The position numbers were made by a program, and so were the translations under genes. A DNA stretch of 38,799 bases, taken from assembly GCA_009602725.1 (NCBI GenBank), contig WELB01000179.1:206309-245107 (forward strand), read 5' to 3'. Shown one piece after another: positions 23,001 through 32,852 of this stretch. Source of the DNA: Spirogloea muscicola. Its lineage: Eukaryota > Streptophyta > Zygnematophyceae > Spirogloeales > Spirogloeaceae. Numbering within the stretch: position 1 is the first letter of the stretch; each line of letters starts with the position of its first letter. The notes below the pieces were generated by a model. The model did not search any database, was not told the DNA's origin, and saw only the letters and a list, made by a program, of their open reading frames with translations.

Positions 23001-25103
23001 AAACACGCCTTCTTGCCTTCACATCTCCAGACGACACAGGGCACTGGGAGTTCCTTAAGAAGGCGGTGTGTTTGTGTTGAGATTTATCTGCATCCTCTGA
23101 GCATAAGCATTCGTTTGGCAGTTATTGTGCTATTTGATGGACAGAAAGTTCCCACCCCATTTTTGTGATGCTCTCTAGCTTCCAACCTGCGTACCTGCAG
23201 AGCACTCAAATCATTCTTGCCTGTCTTTGCTGTGAAGGTGGAGGAGAATAAGAGCTCTTACGAGCTACAGATTCTACTGATTGCCAACCTACAAGGATGG
23301 CCTGACCGCCAGGCTGCGTATGAGGATGCAATCACTGGTCTTGCAGCACTATGCACATATTCGAGAGAAAGCAATGATAGGGACACTGGCAGGCCTGCAA
23401 GCCAGCAACTCCTGGACCTGGCGCTGCGCATGCTGCAGGATGCTTGCTCTGCAGAAAGGCATGAGGAAGCTCGGGCTTGGTTGGAAGACCTTATGACGTG
23501 CGCAACCCTCAAAGACCAGGCTGACCTGGAGACCCTGGAGAGCCCACGAGCAAGTGCCACCTCCTTACTTACCGGTCTTGACCACGACAAGGAGAGCCTG
23601 TGCATTCTGTGGCTCAGCTGTGCCCATGTTGCTGCACATCGAGAGCTCCCTGAGCAGATAGTGTACCACCTCGGCTGCAGCCAGAAGCTGCCGTGGTACT
23701 TGAAGTGGGACGTGCAGGATATCTCACATGTGCAGGTCGTGCTGGATCTTGTACACACAGCAGCGGTGTGCCTGAAGCTCTTTGAGCAAGAACAGGGGCC
23801 CCTACTGCTCCAAGCTCAGGATGCGGAGAGGTGCCTGGCAATGAATCTTGTCCAAGTCTTGGCAGTCACAGAGGGTCCAGACAGGGCACTAGCTGTGGGG
23901 GAGAGACTTGTTTTGCACTTCCCCTCTGTGGAACTTTATGAGGTATGCTATGGATTGCAGAAGCTGGTAGGCGGACCTGTGGCTGCTTCGCGCTTCTTGG
24001 CAGCCAGCGTTGCAAAGTGGCCCTTGGGATACCCAGGCCGCGCAAGGCTGTGGAATCGAGTCATGGGCTTTACCCGTGGACACTTGGAGCACGACCTTCA
24101 AATGCAGAAAGGAGGCAACGAGCAAGTCGATGATTGTGTGTACACAGAGGCAGGAGAAGATAAGATTTGGACCTGCATCAACCAGGCCATTTCCCAGCTT
24201 TCCATTGGTGATTCTGTGGCCGCAAAGGCTTCAGTGGAAGCATCGCTTGAGCACCTCAGCCAAGTTGCAACCAGGGCTGCTAAGCACGCACTGACTGAAG
24301 CCCTAGCATTACTTGAAGTCTTGCAACGTGCATTACCTGCTGATGCTCCTAGCTGCCTGCCAGCAGCCACCCTCCAAGGTATCAACTGGGGCCTGCAGCC
24401 GCTTTCTGACCTCTATCAGGGGCTAGCTCCTGGCAGCCGCGCGCAAGCAGTGTTGGAGTACCTCTGTGGACCACCCCCAGCCCATTTTCTCCTCCCTGTG
24501 AAGCTTCTCAAAGTATGGTGGAGATGGAAACGAGATCACTCAGCAACAACAGTGAACATGATGGAGTCATCCGTGGAGGCCTTTCCTGGCAATGTGGAGG
24601 TTGTCGTGGCTCAATGTGAGGAGTTGCTGGACTTGCAACCGGCATCAGAAGTCAGAGATAGCACACTTCACTGGAGTTCGTCACTGCTGATCGCGGCTCT
24701 GTTGGAAGCATCCCCGCCGGCCAGGCCTGAGCAGTGGCTGCGTGCAGTGTGGTTCTTGACGAGGGTCGGCCTGAACAAGGCAGCTCTGGAGACCAGCCAG
24801 TTGGCTGTACTAGCACAACCCATGGCCGCCAGCTTATGGCGGCAGCTGGCACAGCTCCTGAGGGTGCAGCGGCGCGAGGAGGAGTGTGCTGCTGCTCTTG
24901 AAAGAGCTGGCAAGCTGACTGAGAAGGACAGGGATAGAGAGGCATTGGGGCAAGTGCACGTTTCCCGTCGTTTCTGTCATCCTTTTGTGTTGGTGACTTA
25001 CTCGGGTGTTGCGCAAGTATGGTTGGATCGTTTTGTCCTGCTTGGGAGAAGCTCGTATATGTCTGAGACACATGGTCAAGCTTGTGTTAAGGCTGTGACG
25101 TAA
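17021..25103 (+). CDS. ZFC3H1: ZFC3H1-like zinc-finger protein, copy 2 (nuclear RNA surveillance factor)
   Basis: In other eukaryotes ZFC3H1 links poly(A) RNA and MTR4 to the nuclear exosome (PAXT connection). Exons: 17021-17047, 17172-19119, 19241-19302, 19518-22137, 22295-22545, 22698-about 22850, about 22972-23065, 23238-25103, roughly 2340 aa. The first half is low-complexity with a coiled coil and three 38-residue repeats. The family signature is SPLEILRSYRMSPHY near 21767, followed by a CCCH-type finger at 21876-21938 (C-x7-C-x4-C-x3-H). The C-terminal half has HAT/TPR-like helices, for example SVPLWIL, LDLALRMLQ and SLWRQLAQLLR. The ATG is supported by its match to copy 1. The junction after 22850 is unresolved because the frame reaches TGA (22851-22853) with no GT donor. 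The extent of coding in exon 5 (22337-22450) is also uncertain. The upstream promoter is missing or lies within copy 1. Confidence 0.85.
20211..20552 (+). repeat. Three 114-bp coding repeats in ZFC3H1-like copy 2
   Basis: These are the same repeats as in copy 1, with three units before the sequence diverges into LGVDVPQGKIEKDE. The unit length of 38 codons keeps the frame whatever the copy number. Units of the two copies are interleaved in similarity, suggesting unequal exchange or conversion. On the opposite strand the array also reads open, but that is a by-product of composition. Confidence 0.95.
21876..21938 (+). other. CCCH zinc finger of the ZFC3H1 family
   Basis: The pattern is C-x7-C-x4-C-x3-H, with CNDGSCNSQHMHDY at its end, closely matching the CNDDDCxWQHxxDY core known from ZFC3H1 proteins. 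It is preceded by the family's SPLxxxRSYRxSP block, which makes the family call firm. It lies in exon 4 of copy 2 and is absent from copy 1. Confidence 0.9.
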
Positions 25104-25680
25104 ATGCGGAGGGTGGTTGCAGGGGCCCTCAGAGGGTGGCGGGCTCCTTGGAGAAGAAGGCGACTTGATTTGACCCAGTGATGGCCGCTCAGCATGGGTA
25201 TTGTTGCGGGGCATTCGTAGGCACCCTATCTTGCTGTTGCCTCGTCTTTGCAGCCTTCTGACATTCATGGTTACAAAGGGTGTGCTTTTGTCTAGATGGT
25301 ACAATGAGCATGCCATGCCTTTGTATTGGTGTACACGACTAAAATTTCTGCACAGGTGACATGGGATGCCACTTAACTCTCCTGTTGGGCTTTTGCAGTT
25401 TTCCCCGCTTCTGTTACTCTGTTGATTGAGGCCATGTGCGAGCCTCCCTGCACCACTCGTCATCTTGATCCTCAAGTCTTTCAGCTCACATTGGCTTCCG
25501 ATGTTGCTCTGCCACTTGAATATGACTTTCAATCACCAATAGCACCCCACTGATGAAATCCTTCTTAGCTCTCATGGGTTGTATTGTGTTACAAATACTT
25601 ACTGTCGTTTGCCTTTGCTTCTTCTGGCTTGCTTTTCTATAATCCCTTGCTCTGAAGCTCAGGAATCTTGATTTGTCACA
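25104..25680 (+). other. Putative 3' UTR / intergenic, no gene seen
   Basis: This stretch follows the stop codon of the ZFC3H1-like gene. It is less GC-rich and has T-rich tracts. An open frame on the minus strand crosses it and the end of the upstream gene, but has no recognisable content. It probably holds the 3' untranslated region of the ZFC3H1-like gene. Confidence 0.4.
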
Positions 25681-26711
25681 GGGTGTTGCTTGCTGTGCTG
25701 ATCGCATTGGAGACGACGGGAGCATGGAAACTAGAGGACTAGCTTTCTTTGGCAGGAATCCATGGGGCAGAGTTCCTTGGCAAGTCAACGCCATTATGCT
25801 CAAGCTCCAGCTCATTCGACCCCATTGTTTTTGATGTGTTCTTAAATAAACCCCTTAGTGTTGAGGTCCTCCCACTTAAATTGCCTTGGAGCAAGCTCCT
25901 TGAGATTGGTAGGATTGTTACAGGAGGTGTAATCAAGCAGCTCACATGCCTCTAGACAGGGCTGAGAGCTGCTTATTGACTTGGCTCTTCTGACATACCA
26001 TCTGAGCCATGCACTTGACTTGTGCTCCTCGATCCTGCTAGCATGCAGCCTTACCCTTTGTGGCCCGTTCAGAAGACCTGTAGGACAATGTACCACAAGG
26101 GTATATGTCCAGTTGACAATGTTATCAAAGTGTAATTATGTGCATCAATTGAAGAGGCAGCCTTGCAGCTGATAAACACCGTTGACCATCTCCGTTACAT
26201 CTGGACTCCAGACCTCATTTCAGTTATTGTGAGCCGTGCAACTGACACAGCGTCGAGGAGGTCAAGTAGGTATAAGCACTGCTTCCAGAAGTTGCCAAGG
26301 GTACTGGTGTGTAGGGCCGTTAGGGAAGTATCAGTCCACAGCAGCTTTCTCCATATGCGATCACCTTTGCGTGGACGAGCACCTCCATATTGTGGTTAAA
26401 GCAAGTGGGCAGGGGGACCCCGTTCAGGTATTTGCAGACACTGAAATTAAGACCTCCACTAGGATCTACAGTTATAGTCAGCAGTAACACCAGGTCAGTG
26501 TTGGCTGGTACGGAGGCCCATCTGGCCTTACCTGGATTGCCCCAACTGCCATGAACTTTGTAGCCACGACTGCACTGATATGTGTGATACGTCCATCAGA
26601 TCCTGCTGTCGAAGTCAGGAGTGACTCCCATCGTCTGAATGTGGTGTGTTTTGACGTGCATCCGGCCCCATCTGAATTGGCTTGTGTCGATTGCTTTTTG
26701 GCCAAATTTTA
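25681..26711 (+). other. Unassigned coding-like segments, possible fragmentary gene
   Basis: Several short stretches on the plus strand read like exons but I cannot assign a family. One at about 25685-25836 encodes METRGLAFFGRNPWGRVPWQ. One at about 26169-26265, after a good acceptor, encodes LINTVDHLRYIWTPDLISVI. One at about 26494-26711 encodes MNFVATTALICVI, then RLNVVCFDVHP (vaguely beta-propeller-like), and ends with TAA at 26709-26711. Splice consensus is plausible at some edges but no complete model could be built. It could be a small gene, a gene remnant or non-coding sequence. Confidence 0.25.
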
Positions 26712-27504
26712 ACAAGCTTCTTGGAGAGTGCCGAATGCCGATGGTGACAAAGACGAGGCAGTCGTGGCCCATCGTTCTCCCTGGCCCTTAGCTACACTGC
26801 CACATGTGCGTGCCGCCCGCTGTTTGCATTTGCCTCGTGGGATTATACTTTGATAAGCCTATGAGGCAGAAGGGAGGAAATAAGTCACGTTCTTGCAAAA
26901 GGACAGCCCAACAGAACGTGGCGCGTCACTCTGACGTGCTGCTGTTGACCAGGGGTTGCTGAGTGGCTATGATACCAGCCACTCAATTTGCAGAGAGGAG
27001 ACTTGTCATTTCATTATTTGCTCTTCCGTACTGCTACAGTGCTTTGCCAGAGTATGACCTACCTTCTACGCCCATGTATATCACCTCAACTTATCGGTTT
27101 CCAATAGGTGTCGGCAAATTGACGCAAGTACGAGCTTCAGAACCAAGGCATCTTGCACCTGACGAGCTACGTCACGGTGCGAGCGTCTTACAAGAGCTAC
27201 AAGAAAGGTGACAGCAATAGTGCTGAAGACGGAAGAGAGACACGGTTGCTGATGTTGCTGAAATGGAGAAGCCGGTTGTAGGCGAGGAGTAGGATAGAAG
27301 AGCCCCTGGAGTCGAATTGATAGATGGTCTCCTGTGCCGTATCAGCAGGTCGGGAATGTCCAACATAGTATCGAATGATGTGGACGTAGAAAAGATCCAA
27401 CAAGTTGTAGTCCTACATTTTGCTCTATCACTTGAGGTGGGCCAAGGGTGCAAATGCTGCAGGCCTTCATTGGACCAACCTGCCCGGGACATTACTGTGC
27501 AAGT
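26712..27504. other. Intergenic, one orphan minus-strand frame
   Basis: No recognisable gene. A minus-strand frame at 27197-27403 encodes about 68 aa starting MLDLFYVHIIRYYVGHS. Its composition is protein-like, but it has no family I know and no supporting neighbours. Overlapping frames in this area are not convincing. Confidence 0.3.
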
Positions 27505-27707
27505 GATGTAGAAGCTTGCACTTGACCTCGAGGCATTCTTGATTTTGGCAGCTCAGCTTGCTACCAAGGCTTTGTAGCAGCCGTCTACTTTTCAGAGGCA
27601 ATCTGGATGTAGAAGCTTGCACTTGACCTCGAGGCATTCTTGATTTTGGCAGCTCAGCTTGCTACCAAGGCTTTGTAGCAGCCGTCTACTTTTCAGAAGC
27701 AATCTGG
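27505..27707. repeat. Tandem duplication of a 101-bp unit
   Basis: Two adjacent copies start at 27505 and 27606 with the same GATGTAGAAGCTTGC sequence. They are nearly identical, with a G/A difference near the end (CAGAGGC versus CAGAAGC). There are stops in all useful frames, so this is non-coding. The high identity implies a recent duplication or polymerase slippage. Confidence 0.95.
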
Positions 27708-27880
27708 ATACTTTCGCCTAGGTCCTGGTAGCCCGAGGGTTCAAAACGACCAATTGTCGACCTCCTGGCCTTTATGGCCTCTGCACAGGGTGTGGAATAC
27801 AGCCAAGGAAGCAATCAATTCCAAAATTGGACTTCCAGATCATCTGGAAGCGATGCAAAGCAAGCTCAAGCAGTGTAATT
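27708..27880. other. Lipase A 3' flank
   Basis: Short non-coding interval downstream of the lipase A stop codon on the minus strand, presumably its 3' untranslated region. No distinct signal was identified. Confidence 0.4.
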
Positions 27881-30800
27881 TCATCGTGTCTTTTCAGGGG
27901 CACACTCAAATAACACAAGCTCACCCGTAATCGATCCCTCAAGGAAAACCTTGATCTCTTGCAATATCTTCTTGACCTTTTCCGAATCCAGTAGTTGCTC
28001 AATGTCAAGCTCGTTATCATGTGCAGTCTGTATGTCTAGCTCAGATTCTCCGGTGCCATCGAGCACTTCCTGCGGAGCACAACAGAGATAAGTGTATCTG
28101 AAGCCAATAAGAGTAGCCTGGCTAGCGATTCAGAATCGTCGGACATCTGCAAAGCGATCATTCAGGGGCCTTTACAGTAAAGCCATAGATGCGAGTATGC
28201 GGCAGCACCAAGAAACCATTGAGCTGACCTCAACAATATGCCTGACGGCTTGCTGTTCCTTCGTAGTACAAGGATCCCATTCGCACCACTTTCGAGAGGA
28301 CTTCTGCAAGTACAGGCCCAGGTGGCGAGTAGGAGGGCTGTACCAGCAAGGCGGCACACGATGCTCGTCCTTAAGAACGTCCACGGTCTTGTTCATGAGA
28401 GCAGGGTCCCTCGTGGGGTCCATCATGCGCAGATACACCTACATGACAGCACCGGATGAGGGTGCTGGCGCAAAGAGGACGTAGAGAGCAACTGGCTGCT
28501 CTTAACCCACTCCTGCAAAGCTCAAGATGCTCAAGATGAGCAGCAAACGGGTATCTACCAGGCCAAGACTAGGGACAGACCTCCAAGTTGTGGCAGCCCC
28601 CAAGTGAAGCCCATGGCACTTTCCCAATGAAGGGGGCAGGACTACTTCTTCTATACTCCTCCATGTCATAAGCATTGCGCAGGACCTCAAAACCACCATG
28701 CGAGAACCTGCCATGGAAGAGCCCATTTCCATATCACTAGCATACAAAACGGGGCAAATCAGTAAACTCAGCAATGCGAGTGTCTTTCACGTTCCTGGTT
28801 GTGGCAGCAGATCACAAACACACGGCCACTTTACACATTGCAAGTGAAAGGCAAGATGTGCACGCTGTAAGGCTTGGAAAGATGGGGCCCACCAGCGTCC
28901 TGAGGCAAGGCCCAAGGGGACCTTGGGTACAAGGTCGTGGACGTGGCTCACCCGCAGCATCCGAGCACCTCCCTTTGCTTCCTGTCGCAGCCAAGTGGGC
29001 AGTCAATAAGGCCAGCAAGTCAAGTCTGCAACATAATGGACTTGTTTGTGTTTGCTAACTGGCAGGGGCGGCCTCACCTCTGTGGTTGGCGCCGATTTCT
29101 CCTCATCACGGAGCTTGCGGACTCGGGACCACAGTCTAGCAATAGGTGGACCCAAGAGCCAGACACCTCCAGCACCCAGCACGATCTGTCAAGCACAGAG
29201 GCCCTCTGGTAAGAATTGTTAAGCAGCATGCTTTGATGTACTTCGCACAGCAAATCAGAAGCACCACGCAATGCGAGGCTGGCCACAGGTTGTCACGCGA
29301 ACCGGCTGTTTGGTCTTTAAGAAGATGGCGCCTGTTAACCATGTTGTCAGGATCCACAACAGATAGTCATACAGGCCGAGGCCTATGGCCTCGGAGACAT
29401 AGCCGAGCACATAGGGGATGAAGTCAAGAAGGGTGAAGAAGTTGATGATGTGCCAGCCCTCGACAAAAGGTGGCGACATCAGGGTGGCTGGCCCAAAGCG
29501 TTGGGCAAAGAGGCGGTCGCCAACACGGGGTGCTGCAAAGGTCACGGCTGACACTGTTGGCAGATCGTAGCCAGCCGTCTGAATGTCCACAAGCTTTTTC
29601 AGAAATCCCTGCCTGGACTTCTCAGTCCGATCGTGGACCCCCATCGAACCCCACTTCTTATTGTCTCGGTCGGTAGACATATTCTCAGCCTCTTCCTTTT
29701 TCCTGTCCTGCGCGTCTTGGGACCACCAAACGGTAATTAACATTCCTCACGCTCAGTCGATGTTGGTGCAAGTTCTTACCTGGATGCTCTTCTGATGCCA
29801 GAGCCAACTTTGAGCCCAAGGACCACGGCATGCTGCATCCTGCAACAGCGTACCTGCTTGCCAGGATTCACAATTTTCTTCGCCTCCCTCAGGGTCTCAG
29901 CAATGTCAAAAGCACTTAGCGCGGCCAAGGGCCCCTCCCAGGCTGTGGCCCGCCGTGGTGATGCTCCTCACACGCACGCCGCTCTGCGTTGCAAAAAGCG
30001 TCCAGCTTTCATGCCGCCTTCATGCCGCCCACTCGAAGACCATGGACATCCTGTACCTTTGTGCCGAGTGGGTGGAAATAAGCGTACCTTTTCAAGGCTG
30101 TGGAAGATCTTGTGGAGCTGGCGGTACACCTGCTGGCGAGGTGCTCCACGTGGAGGCTTGGCCCCCTTGCTGGACTCCACGGAGGCCAGCTTCGTCGCCA
30201 GCGCATCGCAGTACATCTCCTTGAAGCCGTACGAGACGCGAGGGTCGTCGAACTTCATCCTGCTTGTCCAAGTACTTTTCAGCCAGAACAAGAGCCATTG
30301 GAATGCTACACGAAGGAGGCTGCCCATGTGCTTGGCCCACTGCTCGGGTTTCGGCCACAAGCCAGAGACCACCCCTGCAGTGACACCAAGAGGCCACGCC
30401 ACTTTCCAGGCAGCCGCTGCCGATTGCGACAAAGGCCTATTCTGCAGGGTGCCAGTGACGAGGATGACAAGTCCGACAAGGGCTCCCACACTGAGGCCAA
30501 CGGTGATGCCGAGCTCCTTGAGCGGATCTTCCATGTCCAAGGACCCCGACGGGATCTGAGCGACGTCCTGCCCGTTGTTCCAGCTTACCATCAATGCCTT
30601 GATGTCCTGCCCGACCCGCGTGCACACAAGGCGCATCACCGTCAGCACATGTATGACTGGTGAGTGTGGCGATGCTGTAAGCAGCGAGGTGAAAGACCAC
30701 GTGCAGGGTTGGCAAGCACCTGGAACCACTCGGCCCCAGTGACTGTTCCTCGCCAGATAATCGCAACGTCCACCTCATTGCCATCGGCAGGGACACTGTG

Positions 30801-31583
30801 ACCAATGAATCCGACAAAGTTCTTGACCTGCTTACTGGTCTTGAACAGCTTGTAAGCTCCCGAGTCTGCATATAGCAGGGCCGTGACCTGGCCGCCACCA
30901 AGCAAAGAAGAGCTGCCTCACATGGACTCGCTCGCGCCACCAGGCGCCAACAGCATCGGGTTGTCTGTGAGGTACCACAGATGCAGGCAAGGAGAGAGGG
31001 TGGCAAGAGCACAAGCCACCCTCCGAGCCGGCACCTTTGCCGGCAAGAGTCGTAGGGCCCCACCTGGTACCGCTTGCCGCCAGGGCTGGTGAGCGTGAGG
31101 CTTCTGGAGGTCAGATATCCTTTCCTTTCCAGCCGGCACTGGCCAAAGCGGCTGCTGAACACGTTCTTGGTCTCCAGCGCGTCATAAGTCGTCTGCGCAA
31201 ACTCGCCGTACTTGGCGACCTCGTCGCGCAGCACGTGCAGGTCCTGCAGCACGAGGCCTCGGACGGTGACGGCCGGGCCGACTGCGAGGCCAAGTGCTCA
31301 TCGCTGGGGGCAACCGAGGCGGGCGGGCCAGCACCGCAGCCGGCCGGTCGAGGCTGCAGGCGGGGCGCTGACCGTGTCGGGCGGCAGCGGACAAAGCGGC
31401 CCCGAGGATTCGTCTGGCGAGCCCGGCTTGCCGTGACACCGGCGCCACTCCGCGTCCCAGCAGTCCCACTCGCGCAGCAGCTTCTCGACGTCCGGCCGCC
31501 GCCGCAGCACGTCGTGCACCGTCCTGGGCCGCCCGCCGCCGCCGCCCTCGCCTGCGGCGGGCGCGGCGTGGGCCTGGGGGCCC
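27881..31583 (-). pseudogene. Class-3 lipase paralogue A, membrane-insert type, with frameshift
   Basis: Alpha/beta-hydrolase of the plant DAD1/PLA1-like class. Exons (5' to 3'): about 31583-31373, 31243-31064, 30887-30720, 30606-30088, 29983-29854, 29715-29303, 29185-29078, 28981-28893, 28707-28581, 28438-28229, 28069-27881. Blocks in order: TVHDVLRRRP, KYGEFAQTTYDAL, IIWRGTVTGAEW, a hydrophobic insert (exon 4), GHSLGGAL, FAAPRVGDRLFAQRFG, HVHDLVPKVP, CHNLE then VYLRMMDP, and RVPPCW. Every exon matches paralogue B in order and intron position. One extra base at 29922-29926 shifts the frame right after GHSLGGAL and gives TGA six codons later. The next exon is one base shorter at its start, so the total frame is restored. 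No ATG was found: the 5' end runs into the N at 31584. It is either a pseudogene or intact with sequencing errors. Confidence 0.8.
29920..29930 (-). other. Frameshift after the nucleophile elbow of lipase A
   Basis: Paralogue B reads GGALASLSAFDIAE across this point. Lipase A would read GGALAALSAFDIAE if one G of the GGCC run were absent, but as given reads GGALGRAKCF and then stop. The downstream sequence of the exon is well preserved in the shifted frame. That implies a recent mutation or a base-calling error. Confidence 0.85.
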
Positions 31584-31584
31584 N
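31584..31584. other. Assembly N near the 5' end of lipase A
   Basis: A single N in very GC-rich sequence, within what should be the first coding exon of lipase A. Upstream of it no in-frame ATG is found before a stop, so sequence may be missing or misjoined here. Confidence 0.9.
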
Positions 31585-31990
31585 CGGCGCCCGGCTCGGC
31601 TCCCCTTGTCCGGTGGCGGGAGGCAGCCTCGAGTATGGCTCCCTCAGTGCCCACCGACGAGCCTTCGATCTGTTGGATCCGACGGCGTCGAATGAGTCAA
31701 CTCGCGTCAATCCGGTTGGGGAAGGGAGGACTTCGGTTGACCCGGCAGCGGCCCCCAGTGGCCTTCGGTGTGGCTCCGGCGCGTGCGCCTGTACTGTGCG
31801 GCCCGCGCGACGCGCGCGCACGAGCGGCCGGCACTGCACGCGCTGCGCGTGCTGCACGCGCCGCACGAGCGGTGCGCGGCGCGGTAGAGGACCGTCCGGC
31901 CAGCTGCTGGAAGCACGTGCGGCAGCGCCCGCGGCCGCGCCGCCCGGTAGTCCCTTGACGCCTGCCCGGCTCCTCTAACCCAGTGCCTGA
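31585..31990. other. GC-rich 5' flank of lipase A, no gene resolved
   Basis: Very GC-rich sequence upstream of the N. In the lipase A frame it is open only back to an in-frame TGA just upstream of 31660. Long frames on both strands reflect base composition. It may be promoter, 5' untranslated region or part of a misassembled first exon. Confidence 0.35.
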
Positions 31991-32852
31991 GGCTGCTTAG
32001 CAGGGGTTACTGCGTGCTTCGTAGCTGCTTAGATTCTTCTTGCTTGTTCTCCTCAGTGCCTTCCCTCCGGCTTTCGCGGCGGCGCTCCAGCTCCCCAAGT
32101 TAGCTTGTCAGATTTGTTTGTGCTCACCCGTGGGTACTAATGTCATCTTAGGTATCTTAGACTAGGTCCCCGTATTATGTAGCCTTGTTTAGTCTGCACT
32201 CTGACTCTGCCTGAACAATGTATTGGCTTGAATTGGCCTCCCTTTCAATTCATGCGCCCCGCGCGCCTTCTCTCTCTTCTCGTACTTTGTTCATTCTTTT
32301 TTGGGCTGGCTTTTTCCAGCCCCTATCCTCAGTGGTCGAGCCCTTCTTCTTCTTGGACGTCGTTCATCCTTCTGTGGGCTGGCTTTCCAAGGCTTGCTTC
32401 AGTATATATCAGCGTACATTCCTCTGGGCTTGGCCTCTCACAGCCCTGGCCGTGAATTGGAAGAGCTGTTTCATTGGGCTGACCTATCACAGCCATTGCC
32501 GTAACGAGAAAGAGCTCTAACGCTTTTCTGGCCCGTTCGAAGTTTGTTCGTTCTCCTTTCGGGTCCCAGTGGCTCGACCTGTTGGCCCGGCTTGCGTGAC
32601 GCGCTGTATCCCGCAGGGGAGGTGAGCAGGCTGACTTCGACGCCGCTGGCTCGCTCGCTAGCTCAGGTCTATTGTATGCGCCTCTGTATCAGAAGAAAGG
32701 GCTCGCACATTGAGGATATGGGCTGGAACAGCCTGCCCAAGAAAAGAATGAGCAGAGTACAAGAAGGGGGCCAGGCGAAGCACGAAGGAAGATAAGCACA
32801 AAAAGAAACAGAGCAGCTACGAATTACTCAGTAACCCCTGCTAAGCAGTCGC
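31991..32852. mobile_element. Foldback (long terminal inverted repeat) element, possibly MITE-like
   Basis: The left end at about 31993-32012 (CTGCTTAGCAGGGGTTACTG) is a perfect inverted copy of 32830-32849. Similarity continues inward for some 50 bp (TTCGTAGCTGCT on both arms). It reappears deeper, where 32279-32321 resembles the reverse complement of 32721-32760 (CATTCTTTT...GGGC...GGCTG...CCAGCC). There is no transposase frame. No clear target-site duplication was seen, so the boundaries are approximate. This resembles a non-autonomous foldback or TIR element. Confidence 0.6.

Noticed and set aside
24834-25532. Minus-strand frame of about 232 codons over the ZFC3H1-like 3' end
   Set aside because: It has no recognisable domain and overlaps a strongly supported plus-strand exon.
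31037-31978. Plus-strand frame of about 313 codons opposite lipase A
   Set aside because: It is GC-driven, spans an N, and is antisense to exons with clear lipase homology and matching splice phases.
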